Shown here in pieces: positions 1 through 5,986 of a stretch of 6,331 nucleotides of DNA. Origin of the DNA: Bacteroidota bacterium (GTDB taxonomy: Bacteria > Bacteroidota > Ignavibacteria > Ignavibacteriales > Ignavibacteriaceae). A program made the position numbers and the translations under genes. Every line of letters begins with the position of its first letter. The stretch's first letter is position 1. The stretch is taken from NCBI GenBank assembly GCA_022567875.1, contig JADFGB010000070.1, positions 1 to 6,331 on the forward strand, in the 5' to 3' direction. The notes under the pieces were generated by a model. It did no database searches, was not told where the DNA came from, and saw nothing but the letters and a program-made list of their open reading frames with translations.

Positions 1-263
1 GCAGTTAACTCACTAAGATTAGAAGCCTTACCTACAGTAAATAATGCAGAAAATAATACTGCAACCGGTATCATTAATTTTATAATTTCAGGTGCAAAAA
101 CTATGTAATAATAAGCTATAATATAACCGGCTACATTTTGGTCAATAAAATCATCAAGATTTTCCAAAACGTCTATTATTATAAATACTAGAGTAAATGC
201 AATTAAGGCAAAAACTATTGATGCCAGAAAACTTTTGATAAAATATTTATCTAATATTTTCAT
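1..263 (-). CDS. lptG: LptF/LptG-family LPS-export permease, N-terminal part (runs off the left edge)
   Basis: I translated this strand by hand from the ATG at 263-261. The frame stays open for 87 codons to the window edge, so the 3' end is missing. The protein begins MKILDKYFIKSFL, closely matching the start of the upstream permease (MILDKYILKNHL). It has a first membrane helix at about residues 12-32 and a second at about 58-80, with a Pro in the second (KLMIPVAVLF). It ends in SELT, where the conserved SEL coupling-helix motif of LptF/LptG lies. Family members form the LptB2FG ABC transporter that extracts lipopolysaccharide from the inner membrane. The start overlaps the 3' end of the upstream permease gene by 17 nt and has no visible Shine-Dalgarno sequence, so coupled translation is likely. 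The name lptG rests on gene order (second of the pair, as in the E. coli lptFG operon); the family call is firmer than the F/G assignment. Confidence 0.85.
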   Translation of the reverse strand, partial: MKILDKYFIKSFLASIVFALIAFTLVFIIIDVLENLDDFIDQNVAGYIIAYYYIVFAPEIIKLMIPVAVLFSALFTVGKASNLSELT

Positions 264-1617
264 TTATTTCAGTAGTTAGAATTTTTAATTTTTTGGGTAT
301 AAATTTTCTTAGTTTTGTTAGTTGTATTATCTTGGTTTCTTTCACGCTTTTTATAATTAAGATTCCACCGATAAAAGAAAGCAAAATATTTGCTGCCCAC
401 ATTCCAAGGAAAGGAGGAAGTATATTACGATTACCGAGTTTTTCCCCCCAAATTAAAAATGCCCAATAGATTAAAAAGAAAAATAAACTAATACTTGCAG
501 AAACTCCGAACCCGCCCTTCTTTACTTTAACACCTATTGGAGCACCGATTATTACAAAAACAATGCATGCAAAAGGCAATGCATATTTTTTATAAATTTC
601 AACCCAATATTCGTTTATTTTGTTCTGCAAAAAATTTATTCTGTTGTAATTGCTTAATATTACATTCTTGGCAGTAGTTACATTTATAATTGCTTTTGAA
701 TAAACAGCATTATTTTTTTTATACGAAATATTTTTATTTAAACTTGAATTTATATAAAAATATTTTTCAACTTGTTTATTTAGTGCAGTAAGGCTGCTTT
801 GCTTTATCAGTTCCAAGCTATCAATAATATTAGCCATTGCTGTAGTGCTTAGTTCTCTATCCCCCCTTGGTCCACCTGGACCGGATTGTTGAAAAGAGAA
901 TTGATCTGCATTCATAATTATTCTATGTTTTTTAAAAAGAACTCTCCGATAAAGATTTTTATCTGTAATATCAGATTGATGAATCTCCCCATTTCTTAAG
1001 TCCATTATTAATTTTTTTTGATCTTTAGAGAAAAACAATTTGCCTTCACGTGCAGTAACAATATCAATTTTAATAGGATTTGTATAATTATAAATAGTAA
1101 GATTTGATAACATATTTGTTTTAGGATTAACACCTCTTGCCAATATTGAGTAATTAGTTATTTCCTGAGAGAATATACCTGGTGTTAATGAAAGTGTCGG
1201 TTTTTGTCTGGAAATATCCTGCATTAATACTTTAGCTTTATGGTTAGCATCAGGCAATACATAATCATTAAACAAAAAAAGCAAATAAGCTAAAACAACA
1301 CTTGCAAGCAAAGGAGCTGTAATCATTCTGTATAAACTTACCCCCGATGATTTAATAATAGTAATCTCATCGTTTTGCGACATATTGCCATAAGCCATAA
1401 GTGTAGCAACAAGAGTTGCCATAGGTATAACCAAAACAACCATCCAGGCTAAATTATAAACTATAAGTTTTGTTATTACCCAAAGTCCCAATCCTTTACC
1501 TACTAATCTGTCGGCAAATTTCATTAAAAATTGAAGAAGAAAAATACCCATTAAAGACAATGAGGCATATATGAAAGGAATTAAATGATTTTTAAGTATG
1601 TATTTATCTAATATCAC
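247..1617 (-). CDS. lptF: LptF/LptG-family LPS-export permease (LptF-like), GTG start
   Basis: This 456-residue inner-membrane permease subunit is expected to pair with the neighbouring LptG-like protein and an LptB ATPase (not in this window) to lift lipopolysaccharide from the inner membrane to the periplasmic bridge. Visible membrane helices are at about 10-32, 50-76, 99-120, 344-366, 372-392 and 400-423, the 3+3 layout of the family. The coupling-helix region after helix 2 reads NDEITIIKSSGVSLYRMI (E84), and helix 4 is preceded by the typical EIYKKYALPFAC. The periplasmic beta-rich domain spans about 120-250. The start codon is GTG at 1617: an in-frame TAG lies 12 nt upstream, the next Met (residue 23) would cut off helix 1, and the N-terminus aligns with its paralogue. 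No clear Shine-Dalgarno sequence precedes it. E. coli LptF has about 366 residues; most of the excess here is a helical stretch at about 255-340 before helix 4. The F-versus-G assignment comes from gene order. Confidence 0.93.
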   Translation of the reverse strand: MILDKYILKNHLIPFIYASLSLMGIFLLQFLMKFADRLVGKGLGLWVITKLIVYNLAWMVVLVIPMATLVATLMAYGNMSQNDEITIIKSSGVSLYRMITAPLLASVVLAYLLFLFNDYVLPDANHKAKVLMQDISRQKPTLSLTPGIFSQEITNYSILARGVNPKTNMLSNLTIYNYTNPIKIDIVTAREGKLFFSKDQKKLIMDLRNGEIHQSDITDKNLYRRVLFKKHRIIMNADQFSFQQSGPGGPRGDRELSTTAMANIIDSLELIKQSSLTALNKQVEKYFYINSSLNKNISYKKNNAVYSKAIINVTTAKNVILSNYNRINFLQNKINEYWVEIYKKYALPFACIVFVIIGAPIGVKVKKGGFGVSASISLFFFLIYWAFLIWGEKLGNRNILPPFLGMWAANILLSFIGGILIIKSVKETKIIQLTKLRKFIPKKLKILTTEINENIR

Positions 1618-1795
1618 GTAAATAATATACTAAAGATGAATAAAAAAAATTTAAAAATTTCGACAGTCGGTAAAAATATTTATTTTTAATTTGTTATGTT
1701 CTACTGATAGAAAATATAAATGTTGTCAAAAAAAATAATTATTATTTCAAAATTTTAATAATTGAATAATATTCTAACAATCCGGAGGGATTTCA
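1618..1795. promoter_or_regulatory. Divergent intergenic region between the lptF-like and M20 peptidase genes
   Basis: This 178-bp, very AT-rich gap lies between two genes transcribed away from each other, so promoters for both must lie here or just inside the genes. I could not place a convincing -35/-10 pair for either strand. Recognisable items are a small GC-containing dyad (CGAC-A-GTCG, 1661-1669), an AT-only 8-bp inverted repeat (1737-1744 with 1756-1763), a TTGTCA hexamer (1723-1728) without a good -10 partner, and the 13-mer TTTTAATTTGTTA (1684-1696), which recurs exactly upstream of the lipoprotein gene. The regulatory role is inferred from gene orientation only. Confidence 0.5.
1784..1788 (+). 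promoter_or_regulatory. Strong ribosome binding site that fixes a TTG start
   Basis: GGAGG, within TCCGGAGGGA, lies 7 nt before the TTG at 1796. The M20 peptidase frame has no in-frame ATG near its N-terminus, and the family's N-terminal helix begins right after this TTG. The site therefore decides the start. It is the strongest Shine-Dalgarno match in the window. Confidence 0.85.
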
Positions 1796-3160
1796 TTGAA
1801 AAAAATTATTGAATATATTGATAGAAATAAGAACATCTACATTAATGAACTAAAAGAATTTTTAAAAATTCCAAGCATTAGTAACAATCCCAATCATAAA
1901 GCTGGTATCAAAAAGTGTGCTCAATTTGTTAAAACTAAATTAGTTAATGCAGGACTTAGCAAAGTAAGAGTAATTAAAACAAAAGGACCTCCCCTTGTCT
2001 ACGGAGAGTGGCTAAAAGCGAAAGGTAAACCAACTTTTTTAATTTATGGACATTATGATGTTCAGCCGGTGGACCCTATCGAACTTTGGGACAATCCACC
2101 ATTTGAACCTACAATAAAAAACAACAAAATTTTTGCCCGTGGAGCAACCGATGATAAAGGACAAATGTTTATGCACATTAAAAGTGTTGAAGCCTTTCTA
2201 AAAACAACCGGTAAGTTACCTCTTAATGTAAAATTTATAATTGAAGGCGAAGAAGAAGTCGGTAGTTCTAACTTAGAACAATTCATAAATGAAAACAAAA
2301 AGTTGTTAAAATGTGATACTGTATTAATATCCGATACAGCTTTATACAGTGCCGGGACACCAACATTAACTTACGGACTGAGAGGACTTGCGTATTTAGA
2401 GGTTGAAGTTACAGGTCCAAAAAAAGATTTACATTCAGGTAGTTTCGGTGGTGCAGTTGCTAATCCCATTAATATTTTAACAGGAATGATAAATAAATTG
2501 ATGGATAAAAACGGGAAGATAACAATTCCTACATTTTACGATGATGTAGCAAAACTGACAAAAAATGAAAGAGAAAATATTAAAAAACTTAAATTTTCAG
2601 ATAAGAAATTTGCTAAAGAAATTGGTGTTACTGAGTTAAAAGGTGAAAAAGGATTTTCTACACTTGAAAGACTTTGGGTAAGACCAACTTTGGATTGTAA
2701 TGGAATAATAGGTGGTTTTACAGGAGATGGCGCTAAAACAGTTTTACCATCAAAAGTAAAAGCAAAAATCAGTATGCGGTTAGTGCCTAATCAAGACCAT
2801 AAAAAAATAGCAAAAGCTTTTACAAAATACATAAAATCAATTTCACCTAAGTCTGTTAAAGTTAAAGTTTCTGATCTTCACGGAGCTAATCCGGCAGTAA
2901 CTTCATTGGATGATAAATCAACTATTGCTGCAAGCAAATCAATGGAAAAAGCATTCGGTAAAAAAATTGTTTATATACGTGAAGGTGGTTCAGTACCTAT
3001 TGTTCCCGTTTTTGCAAAAAAATTAAATTCGCCTGTTGTACTTATGGGGTTGGGACTTAATACTGAAAACTTACATTCTCCAAACGAGCATTTTAATCTT
3101 AACCATTTTCAACTCGGCATAAAAAGTTCAGCATATTTTTTTGAAGAATTTGCCAAATAA
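1796..3160 (+). CDS. M20-family metallopeptidase (CNDP/PepV-like dipeptidase), TTG start
   Basis: This 454-residue protein is a probable cytoplasmic di-zinc hydrolase that cleaves dipeptides or related short amides; no signal peptide is visible. Every family landmark is present. GHYDVQP supplies metal ligand H86 and D88. ARGATDDKGQ supplies bridging D119. IEGEEEVGSS supplies catalytic base E153 and ligand E154. LISDT supplies D180. DLHSGSFGG supplies H213 at the start of the inserted dimerisation ('lid') domain, and NLHSPNEHF supplies the last ligand, H427. Residue roles are assigned by analogy with carnosinase CNDP2 and PepV. The lid domain spans about 195-335, and the length is typical of the dipeptidase subgroup. 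The order GLRG-x-AY-...-DLHSG resembles CNDP2 more than DapE or ArgE. The TTG start is supported by GGAGG 7 nt upstream. The gene stands alone, divergent from lptF and 123 bp before the lipoprotein gene. The exact substrate cannot be read from the sequence. Confidence 0.95.
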   Translation: MKKIIEYIDRNKNIYINELKEFLKIPSISNNPNHKAGIKKCAQFVKTKLVNAGLSKVRVIKTKGPPLVYGEWLKAKGKPTFLIYGHYDVQPVDPIELWDNPPFEPTIKNNKIFARGATDDKGQMFMHIKSVEAFLKTTGKLPLNVKFIIEGEEEVGSSNLEQFINENKKLLKCDTVLISDTALYSAGTPTLTYGLRGLAYLEVEVTGPKKDLHSGSFGGAVANPINILTGMINKLMDKNGKITIPTFYDDVAKLTKNERENIKKLKFSDKKFAKEIGVTELKGEKGFSTLERLWVRPTLDCNGIIGGFTGDGAKTVLPSKVKAKISMRLVPNQDHKKIAKAFTKYIKSISPKSVKVKVSDLHGANPAVTSLDDKSTIAASKSMEKAFGKKIVYIREGGSVPIVPVFAKKLNSPVVLMGLGLNTENLHSPNEHFNLNHFQLGIKSSAYFFEEFAK

Positions 3161-3187
3161 AATATTATTATTAATCTTATAAATAAA

Positions 3188-3250
3188 CAAATTAAATCAA
3201 AATGATAAATTGAGAATTTTAACCATGTAATTTATTGTTATTTTAATTTG
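3188..3250. repeat. Long imperfect AT-rich inverted repeat (possible RNA hairpin or weak terminator)
   Basis: Two nested perfect arms face each other: CAAATTAAA (3188-3196) with TTTAATTTG (3242-3250), and ATAAATT (3205-3211) with AATTTAT (3229-3235). A mismatched 6-8 nt internal segment lies between them and a 17-nt loop at the tip. A T-rich stretch (TTAGATTTTTGTTT) follows, so the structure could weakly terminate the M20 gene. It could equally form in the 5' leader of the lipoprotein mRNA. All pairs in the arms except the outermost are A-T, so chance in AT-rich DNA is a real alternative. Confidence 0.3.
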
Positions 3251-3283
3251 TTAGATTTTTGTTTAGGTTAAGGAATAAATAAA

Positions 3284-4147
3284 ATGAAAAAGATTTTAAT
3301 AAACTTTTTGTTTTTAAGCTTAATTGTATTTTTATCATCTTGCGGTGAAGAGGAAGAAAAACCTATATATACAAATGAGTTTGCTCCCGGAGAAAGAGTA
3401 GCTTATACTCCATCAAAAGATGAAGACATTCAACAATATAACCTTGAACAACAAAGAATGCTTTCAACCTCAAATTCTCCATGCGATACTCTGGCTTTAA
3501 AGGAATTTATTTTAGATAATTATGAACCCGGAACTTATCTTGTAGATTTTGATCAGACCTTTACTTACAATATTCCAAACTCTGCTGTTATCTATTACAA
3601 AAAGAATAATAATCTTATTTTCGGAATAATTGCAAAATCAAAACCGGGTGAAAGATTAATTGAACCTGACAATATTGTTGGTTTTAATCAAAGTTTTATT
3701 GATCTCGATAGTACTGATTTAGGGGTTGCATTCTTTTATCTTGTTTTATTTGAATGTACCGGTAATAATTTTCAAGTTATTTGGGAAGCTCCAATACCTT
3801 CGCACGGCGGCTTGAGAGAATTTAATCTTAATAAATGGATTTATAAAGGCACTCAATACATGAGGGTTGATTTTTATTATGCAAGAGGAAGCGGACATAT
3901 TGATTATAATTATTTCTTTATTGACGGCATTAGGTCTAAGCCCCATTTGTTGATGACTTATTGGGGAATTGATTTTAGAAGGACTATTGCAAATGTTAAT
4001 AATGATAAGTATCCTGATTACTATGAATATATTTATTATAACACAGGTGACAGAATAGCAGTATTAGATTCAATTCCATTTTATTGGAGTGTGAAAGATA
4101 CTGCATATATAAGCACAAGAGACCACAGTTTAAGAAGACCCTATTAA
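3284..4147 (+). CDS. Hypothetical lipoprotein with acidic residues after the lipidated Cys
   Basis: I do not recognise the family of this 287-residue protein. The N-terminus is a lipoprotein signal peptide: Lys-Lys, a hydrophobic core at residues 4-17, and the lipobox LSSC with cleavage before C20. The mature start, C-GEEEE, resembles the acidic lipoprotein export signals described in Bacteroidota, so exposure on the outer-membrane surface is plausible (inference). The rest is rich in Tyr, Phe and Asn and looks like mixed beta structure. Two further cysteines (C67, C158) might form a disulfide. A stretch at 237-245 (NVNNDKYPD) has Asn/Asp at positions 1, 3, 5 and 9, like the calcium loops of FG-GAP/VCBS-type proteins, but it occurs once only. 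The ATG is preceded by AAGGA (3270-3274) with 9 nt spacing. The gene is flanked by intergenic gaps and ends at a strong terminator, so it is probably monocistronic. The complete frame and the signal peptide make the gene itself secure; its function is unknown. Confidence 0.85.
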   Translation: MKKILINFLFLSLIVFLSSCGEEEEKPIYTNEFAPGERVAYTPSKDEDIQQYNLEQQRMLSTSNSPCDTLALKEFILDNYEPGTYLVDFDQTFTYNIPNSAVIYYKKNNNLIFGIIAKSKPGERLIEPDNIVGFNQSFIDLDSTDLGVAFFYLVLFECTGNNFQVIWEAPIPSHGGLREFNLNKWIYKGTQYMRVDFYYARGSGHIDYNYFFIDGIRSKPHLLMTYWGIDFRRTIANVNNDKYPDYYEYIYYNTGDRIAVLDSIPFYWSVKDTAYISTRDHSLRRPY

Positions 4148-4177
4148 GATTAAATAATTTTTATTGTAGTAAATTGT

Positions 4178-4219
4178 AAGCGGAATTAAAATCGATTAAA
4201 TTTTTCTTCCGCTTTTTTT
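4178..4219 (+). terminator. Intrinsic terminator of the lipoprotein gene
   Basis: AAGCGGAA (4178-4185) pairs perfectly with TTCCGCTT (4207-4214), and the run of seven T (4213-4219) follows directly. The 21-nt apical part can itself fold through AAAAT and ATTTT. It begins 30 nt after the lipoprotein stop codon. The T-run lies only on the plus-strand 3' side, so it works in that direction. It separates the lipoprotein from the ygfZ-pduO operon. Confidence 0.85.
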
Positions 4220-4300
4220 AGCTCCATTATATCTTTCATTTTATTAAATTTATTACTAGAAAATTTCTATCTTTTTATTTTAAGGAACCTAGGTAATTAA

Positions 4301-5395
4301 ATGACAGAACCTACTGAAAATATTGAATTAAAAGCATTTGAATTTTTGAAAGAATTGGGTGCTAATATTAATGAGGCCCAATCGATTATAAACTTTACTT
4401 CTACTGTTGAAGAATTGAACTCTCTTTTTAACGGTGTGGCACTTCGCTACTTATCAAGTAAAACTATACTAGAATTAAAAGGAAAAGATACTTTAGATTT
4501 CTTAAATAGAATTGCTACCAACTCTTTAAAAGATTTACAAAAGGGGCAACTGCAAAGAACATTTTTTACAACGGAAAAGGGAAGGATTATTGATCTGACA
4601 GCAGTAGTAAATTTTGAAGATTATAATCTATTAATATGCAACAAAGGGAATAAAGATAAAATCTTTAGCTGGATATCACGCTATATAATTGCAGACGATG
4701 TTACAATAAATGATACTAAAAACAAATATTCACTTTTAGAGTTAGTAGGTCCTCAATCAAATTCTTTTATTACCTTGTTAACAGGAAATGGAATAAGTGA
4801 AATGGAAGGCAACCATTTAAAAGTAGTTGATACAGAAGGTATGATGTTTTTTGTATTAAAACTATTTGAATTGAACGGTGCAATCAAATATTGGCTTATT
4901 TCAGATCAAAATACGGGAAAAAAATTAATTAAATATATAGTTGAAAACAAAGGGCCATATAATTTTAATCTTGTTGGTGAAGACGCTTATAAATTGTACA
5001 GAATTGAAAAGGGATATCCAGCTGCACCTGAAGAGATAAACGACAAATATAATCCCCACGAATTAGGACTAATTAATTTAGTTGATTTTAATAAAGGTTG
5101 TTATATCGGACAAGAAGTTATAGCACGTCTTGATACATATCAAAAAGTTAAAAGACAACTTAAAGGCGTAGAAATAAATTCTAAAATTAATGTTGACCTT
5201 CCATTATTGCTTTTAGATAAAGACAGTAATGAAGCTGGAGAAATTACATCATTAAGTTATTGTGAGAATGATAAAAAATCTTTTGGGCTGGCATTTATAA
5301 GAAAAGCATATATTGAAAATAAAACAGAATTATCTGTTAAGCTCAATGATGGACAATTATTAAATGTTCTAATTACAAAGCTGCCGATGAAGTAA
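4301..5395 (+). CDS. ygfZ: YgfZ/CAF17-family folate-binding protein (GcvT-like fold)
   Basis: This 364-residue cytoplasmic protein carries the diagnostic YgfZ signature KGCYIGQE at 265-272, with the conserved cysteine at C267. Other landmarks are LELKGKDTLDFLNR (57-70), matching the 'GxDxxxFL' segment, TTEKGRIIDL (90-99), matching the conserved KGRI strand, and YRIEKGYP (233-240). These show the GcvT-like tetrahydrofolate-binding fold followed by the C-terminal barrel. YgfZ in E. coli and the mitochondrial CAF17/IBA57 group support assembly or repair of certain iron-sulfur enzymes in a folate-dependent way; the exact chemistry is unsettled. An N-terminal helical segment of about 45 residues precedes the fold, somewhat longer than in E. 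coli YgfZ. The ATG is preceded by AAGGA (4282-4286, 14 nt away) and AGG (4291-4293, 7 nt away); the nearer one fits better. The stop codon overlaps the next gene's ATG by one base (TAATG), so the two are co-translated. GcvT aminomethyltransferase is less likely because the KGCYxGQE motif is specific to YgfZ. Confidence 0.92.
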   Translation: MTEPTENIELKAFEFLKELGANINEAQSIINFTSTVEELNSLFNGVALRYLSSKTILELKGKDTLDFLNRIATNSLKDLQKGQLQRTFFTTEKGRIIDLTAVVNFEDYNLLICNKGNKDKIFSWISRYIIADDVTINDTKNKYSLLELVGPQSNSFITLLTGNGISEMEGNHLKVVDTEGMMFFVLKLFELNGAIKYWLISDQNTGKKLIKYIVENKGPYNFNLVGEDAYKLYRIEKGYPAAPEEINDKYNPHELGLINLVDFNKGCYIGQEVIARLDTYQKVKRQLKGVEINSKINVDLPLLLLDKDSNEAGEITSLSYCENDKKSFGLAFIRKAYIENKTELSVKLNDGQLLNVLITKLPMK

Positions 5396-5943
5396 TGAAA
5401 ATTTACACTAAAACCGGTGATAAAGGAGAGACTTCGTTATTTGGTGGTGAAAGAATTCAAAAATCTGAACAAAGATTAAAAGCTTATGGAACCATAGATG
5501 AATTAAACTCGTTTATAGGTATGGCAGTTGTAAAGACGGTTGATGTTGGAATTAAAGAAGTATTGCAAAAAATTCAAAATCAATTATTCAACATGGGCGC
5601 TGATTTAGCAACACCTGAAACTGAAAAGACTAAAAAGTTGAATGTATTTAGAATTGATGAAAAATTTTATAAGTTTGCAGAAGAAACCATTGATAAATAT
5701 GAAACAGAATTAGATGAATTAAAATCATTTATTTTACCCGGAGGCTCTGAGTGTGCTTCAATATTACACGTTTGCAGATCTATTTGTAGAAGAGCCGAAA
5801 GGGAAATTGTTGAATTGAGTAATTTGGAAAAAGTAAACAAAGAAGTTATTGTTTACATAAACAGATTATCTGATTTATTTTTTGTTCTTTCACGTTATGA
5901 AAATAAAATTGCCGGCATACCCGACATTAAATGGCAACCCTGA
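5395..5943 (+). CDS. pduO: PduO-type ATP:cob(I)alamin adenosyltransferase
   Basis: This 182-residue enzyme transfers the adenosyl group of ATP to cob(I)alamin to give coenzyme B12. The length is typical of the stand-alone bacterial PduO/MMAB type. Motifs appear in order: the N-terminal ATP-binding TKTGDKGETSL (5-15), YGTIDELNSFIG (31-42), FILPGG (112-117), LHVCRSICRRAERE (124-137) and INRLSDLFF (155-163). By analogy with human MMAB, R128, R132 and E135 are the substrate-binding and catalytic residues of the helical bundle. The family is a cytoplasmic homotrimer that can also hand the cofactor to B12 enzymes such as methylmalonyl-CoA mutase; none is encoded in this window. The ATG overlaps the TAA of ygfZ by one nucleotide, with no separate strong Shine-Dalgarno sequence, so expression depends on ygfZ translation. 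The downstream neighbour is ssrA, 43 bp after the stop. CobA- and EutT-type adenosyltransferases are unrelated folds and are excluded by these motifs. Confidence 0.95.
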   Translation: MKIYTKTGDKGETSLFGGERIQKSEQRLKAYGTIDELNSFIGMAVVKTVDVGIKEVLQKIQNQLFNMGADLATPETEKTKKLNVFRIDEKFYKFAEETIDKYETELDELKSFILPGGSECASILHVCRSICRRAEREIVELSNLEKVNKEVIVYINRLSDLFFVLSRYENKIAGIPDIKWQP

Positions 5944-5951
5944 TTTATAAT
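5921..5951 (+). promoter_or_regulatory. Candidate sigma70-like promoter for ssrA
   Basis: A perfect TATAAT (5946-5951) lies 19 nt after CCGACA (5921-5926), a 4/6 match to TTGACA. Transcription from here would start near 5958, giving a leader of about 28 nt for RNase P to remove from pre-tmRNA. The -35 is poor, the spacer is long, and the element overlaps the end of pduO. In AT-rich DNA a TATAAT is common, so this is tentative. Confidence 0.25.
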
Positions 5952-5980
5952 TATGAATTAAGAATTCAATATTCATAATT
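5949..5980. repeat. Perfect 10-bp inverted repeat between pduO and ssrA
   Basis: AATTATGAAT (5949-5958) is matched exactly by ATTCATAATT (5971-5980) across a 12-nt spacer. It fills most of the 43-bp gap and ends 6 nt before the mature tmRNA 5' end. It could be a hairpin in the pduO 3' UTR or the pre-tmRNA leader, or a protein-binding dyad. No T-run follows it, so it is not a standard terminator. Confidence 0.5.
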
Positions 5981-5986
5981 AAATTT

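Noticed and set aside
1661..1669. CGAC-A-GTCG dyad in the divergent region as an operator
   Set aside because: The arms are only 4 bp. It stands out because the surroundings are nearly all A/T, but this is too little to call a binding site.
1737..1763. 8-bp AT-only inverted repeat upstream of the M20 gene as a hairpin or terminator
   Set aside because: Pure A/T arms of 8 bp are expected by chance here, the stem would be unstable, and no gene ends at this point.
2062..2298. 78-codon minus-strand open frame inside the M20 peptidase gene
   Set aside because: It lies wholly antisense to a gene with all catalytic motifs intact, has no ribosome binding site evidence and no recognisable protein features.
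3746..3946. 66-codon minus-strand open frame inside the lipoprotein gene
   Set aside because: It is antisense to a complete lipoprotein gene with signal peptide and ribosome binding site; the short frame fits chance.
4257..4269. Dyad TAGAAA-A-TTTCTA upstream of ygfZ as an operator
   Set aside because: The 6-bp arms are mostly A/T and short, no second copy was seen, and there is no adjacent regulator gene; chance is the simpler reading.
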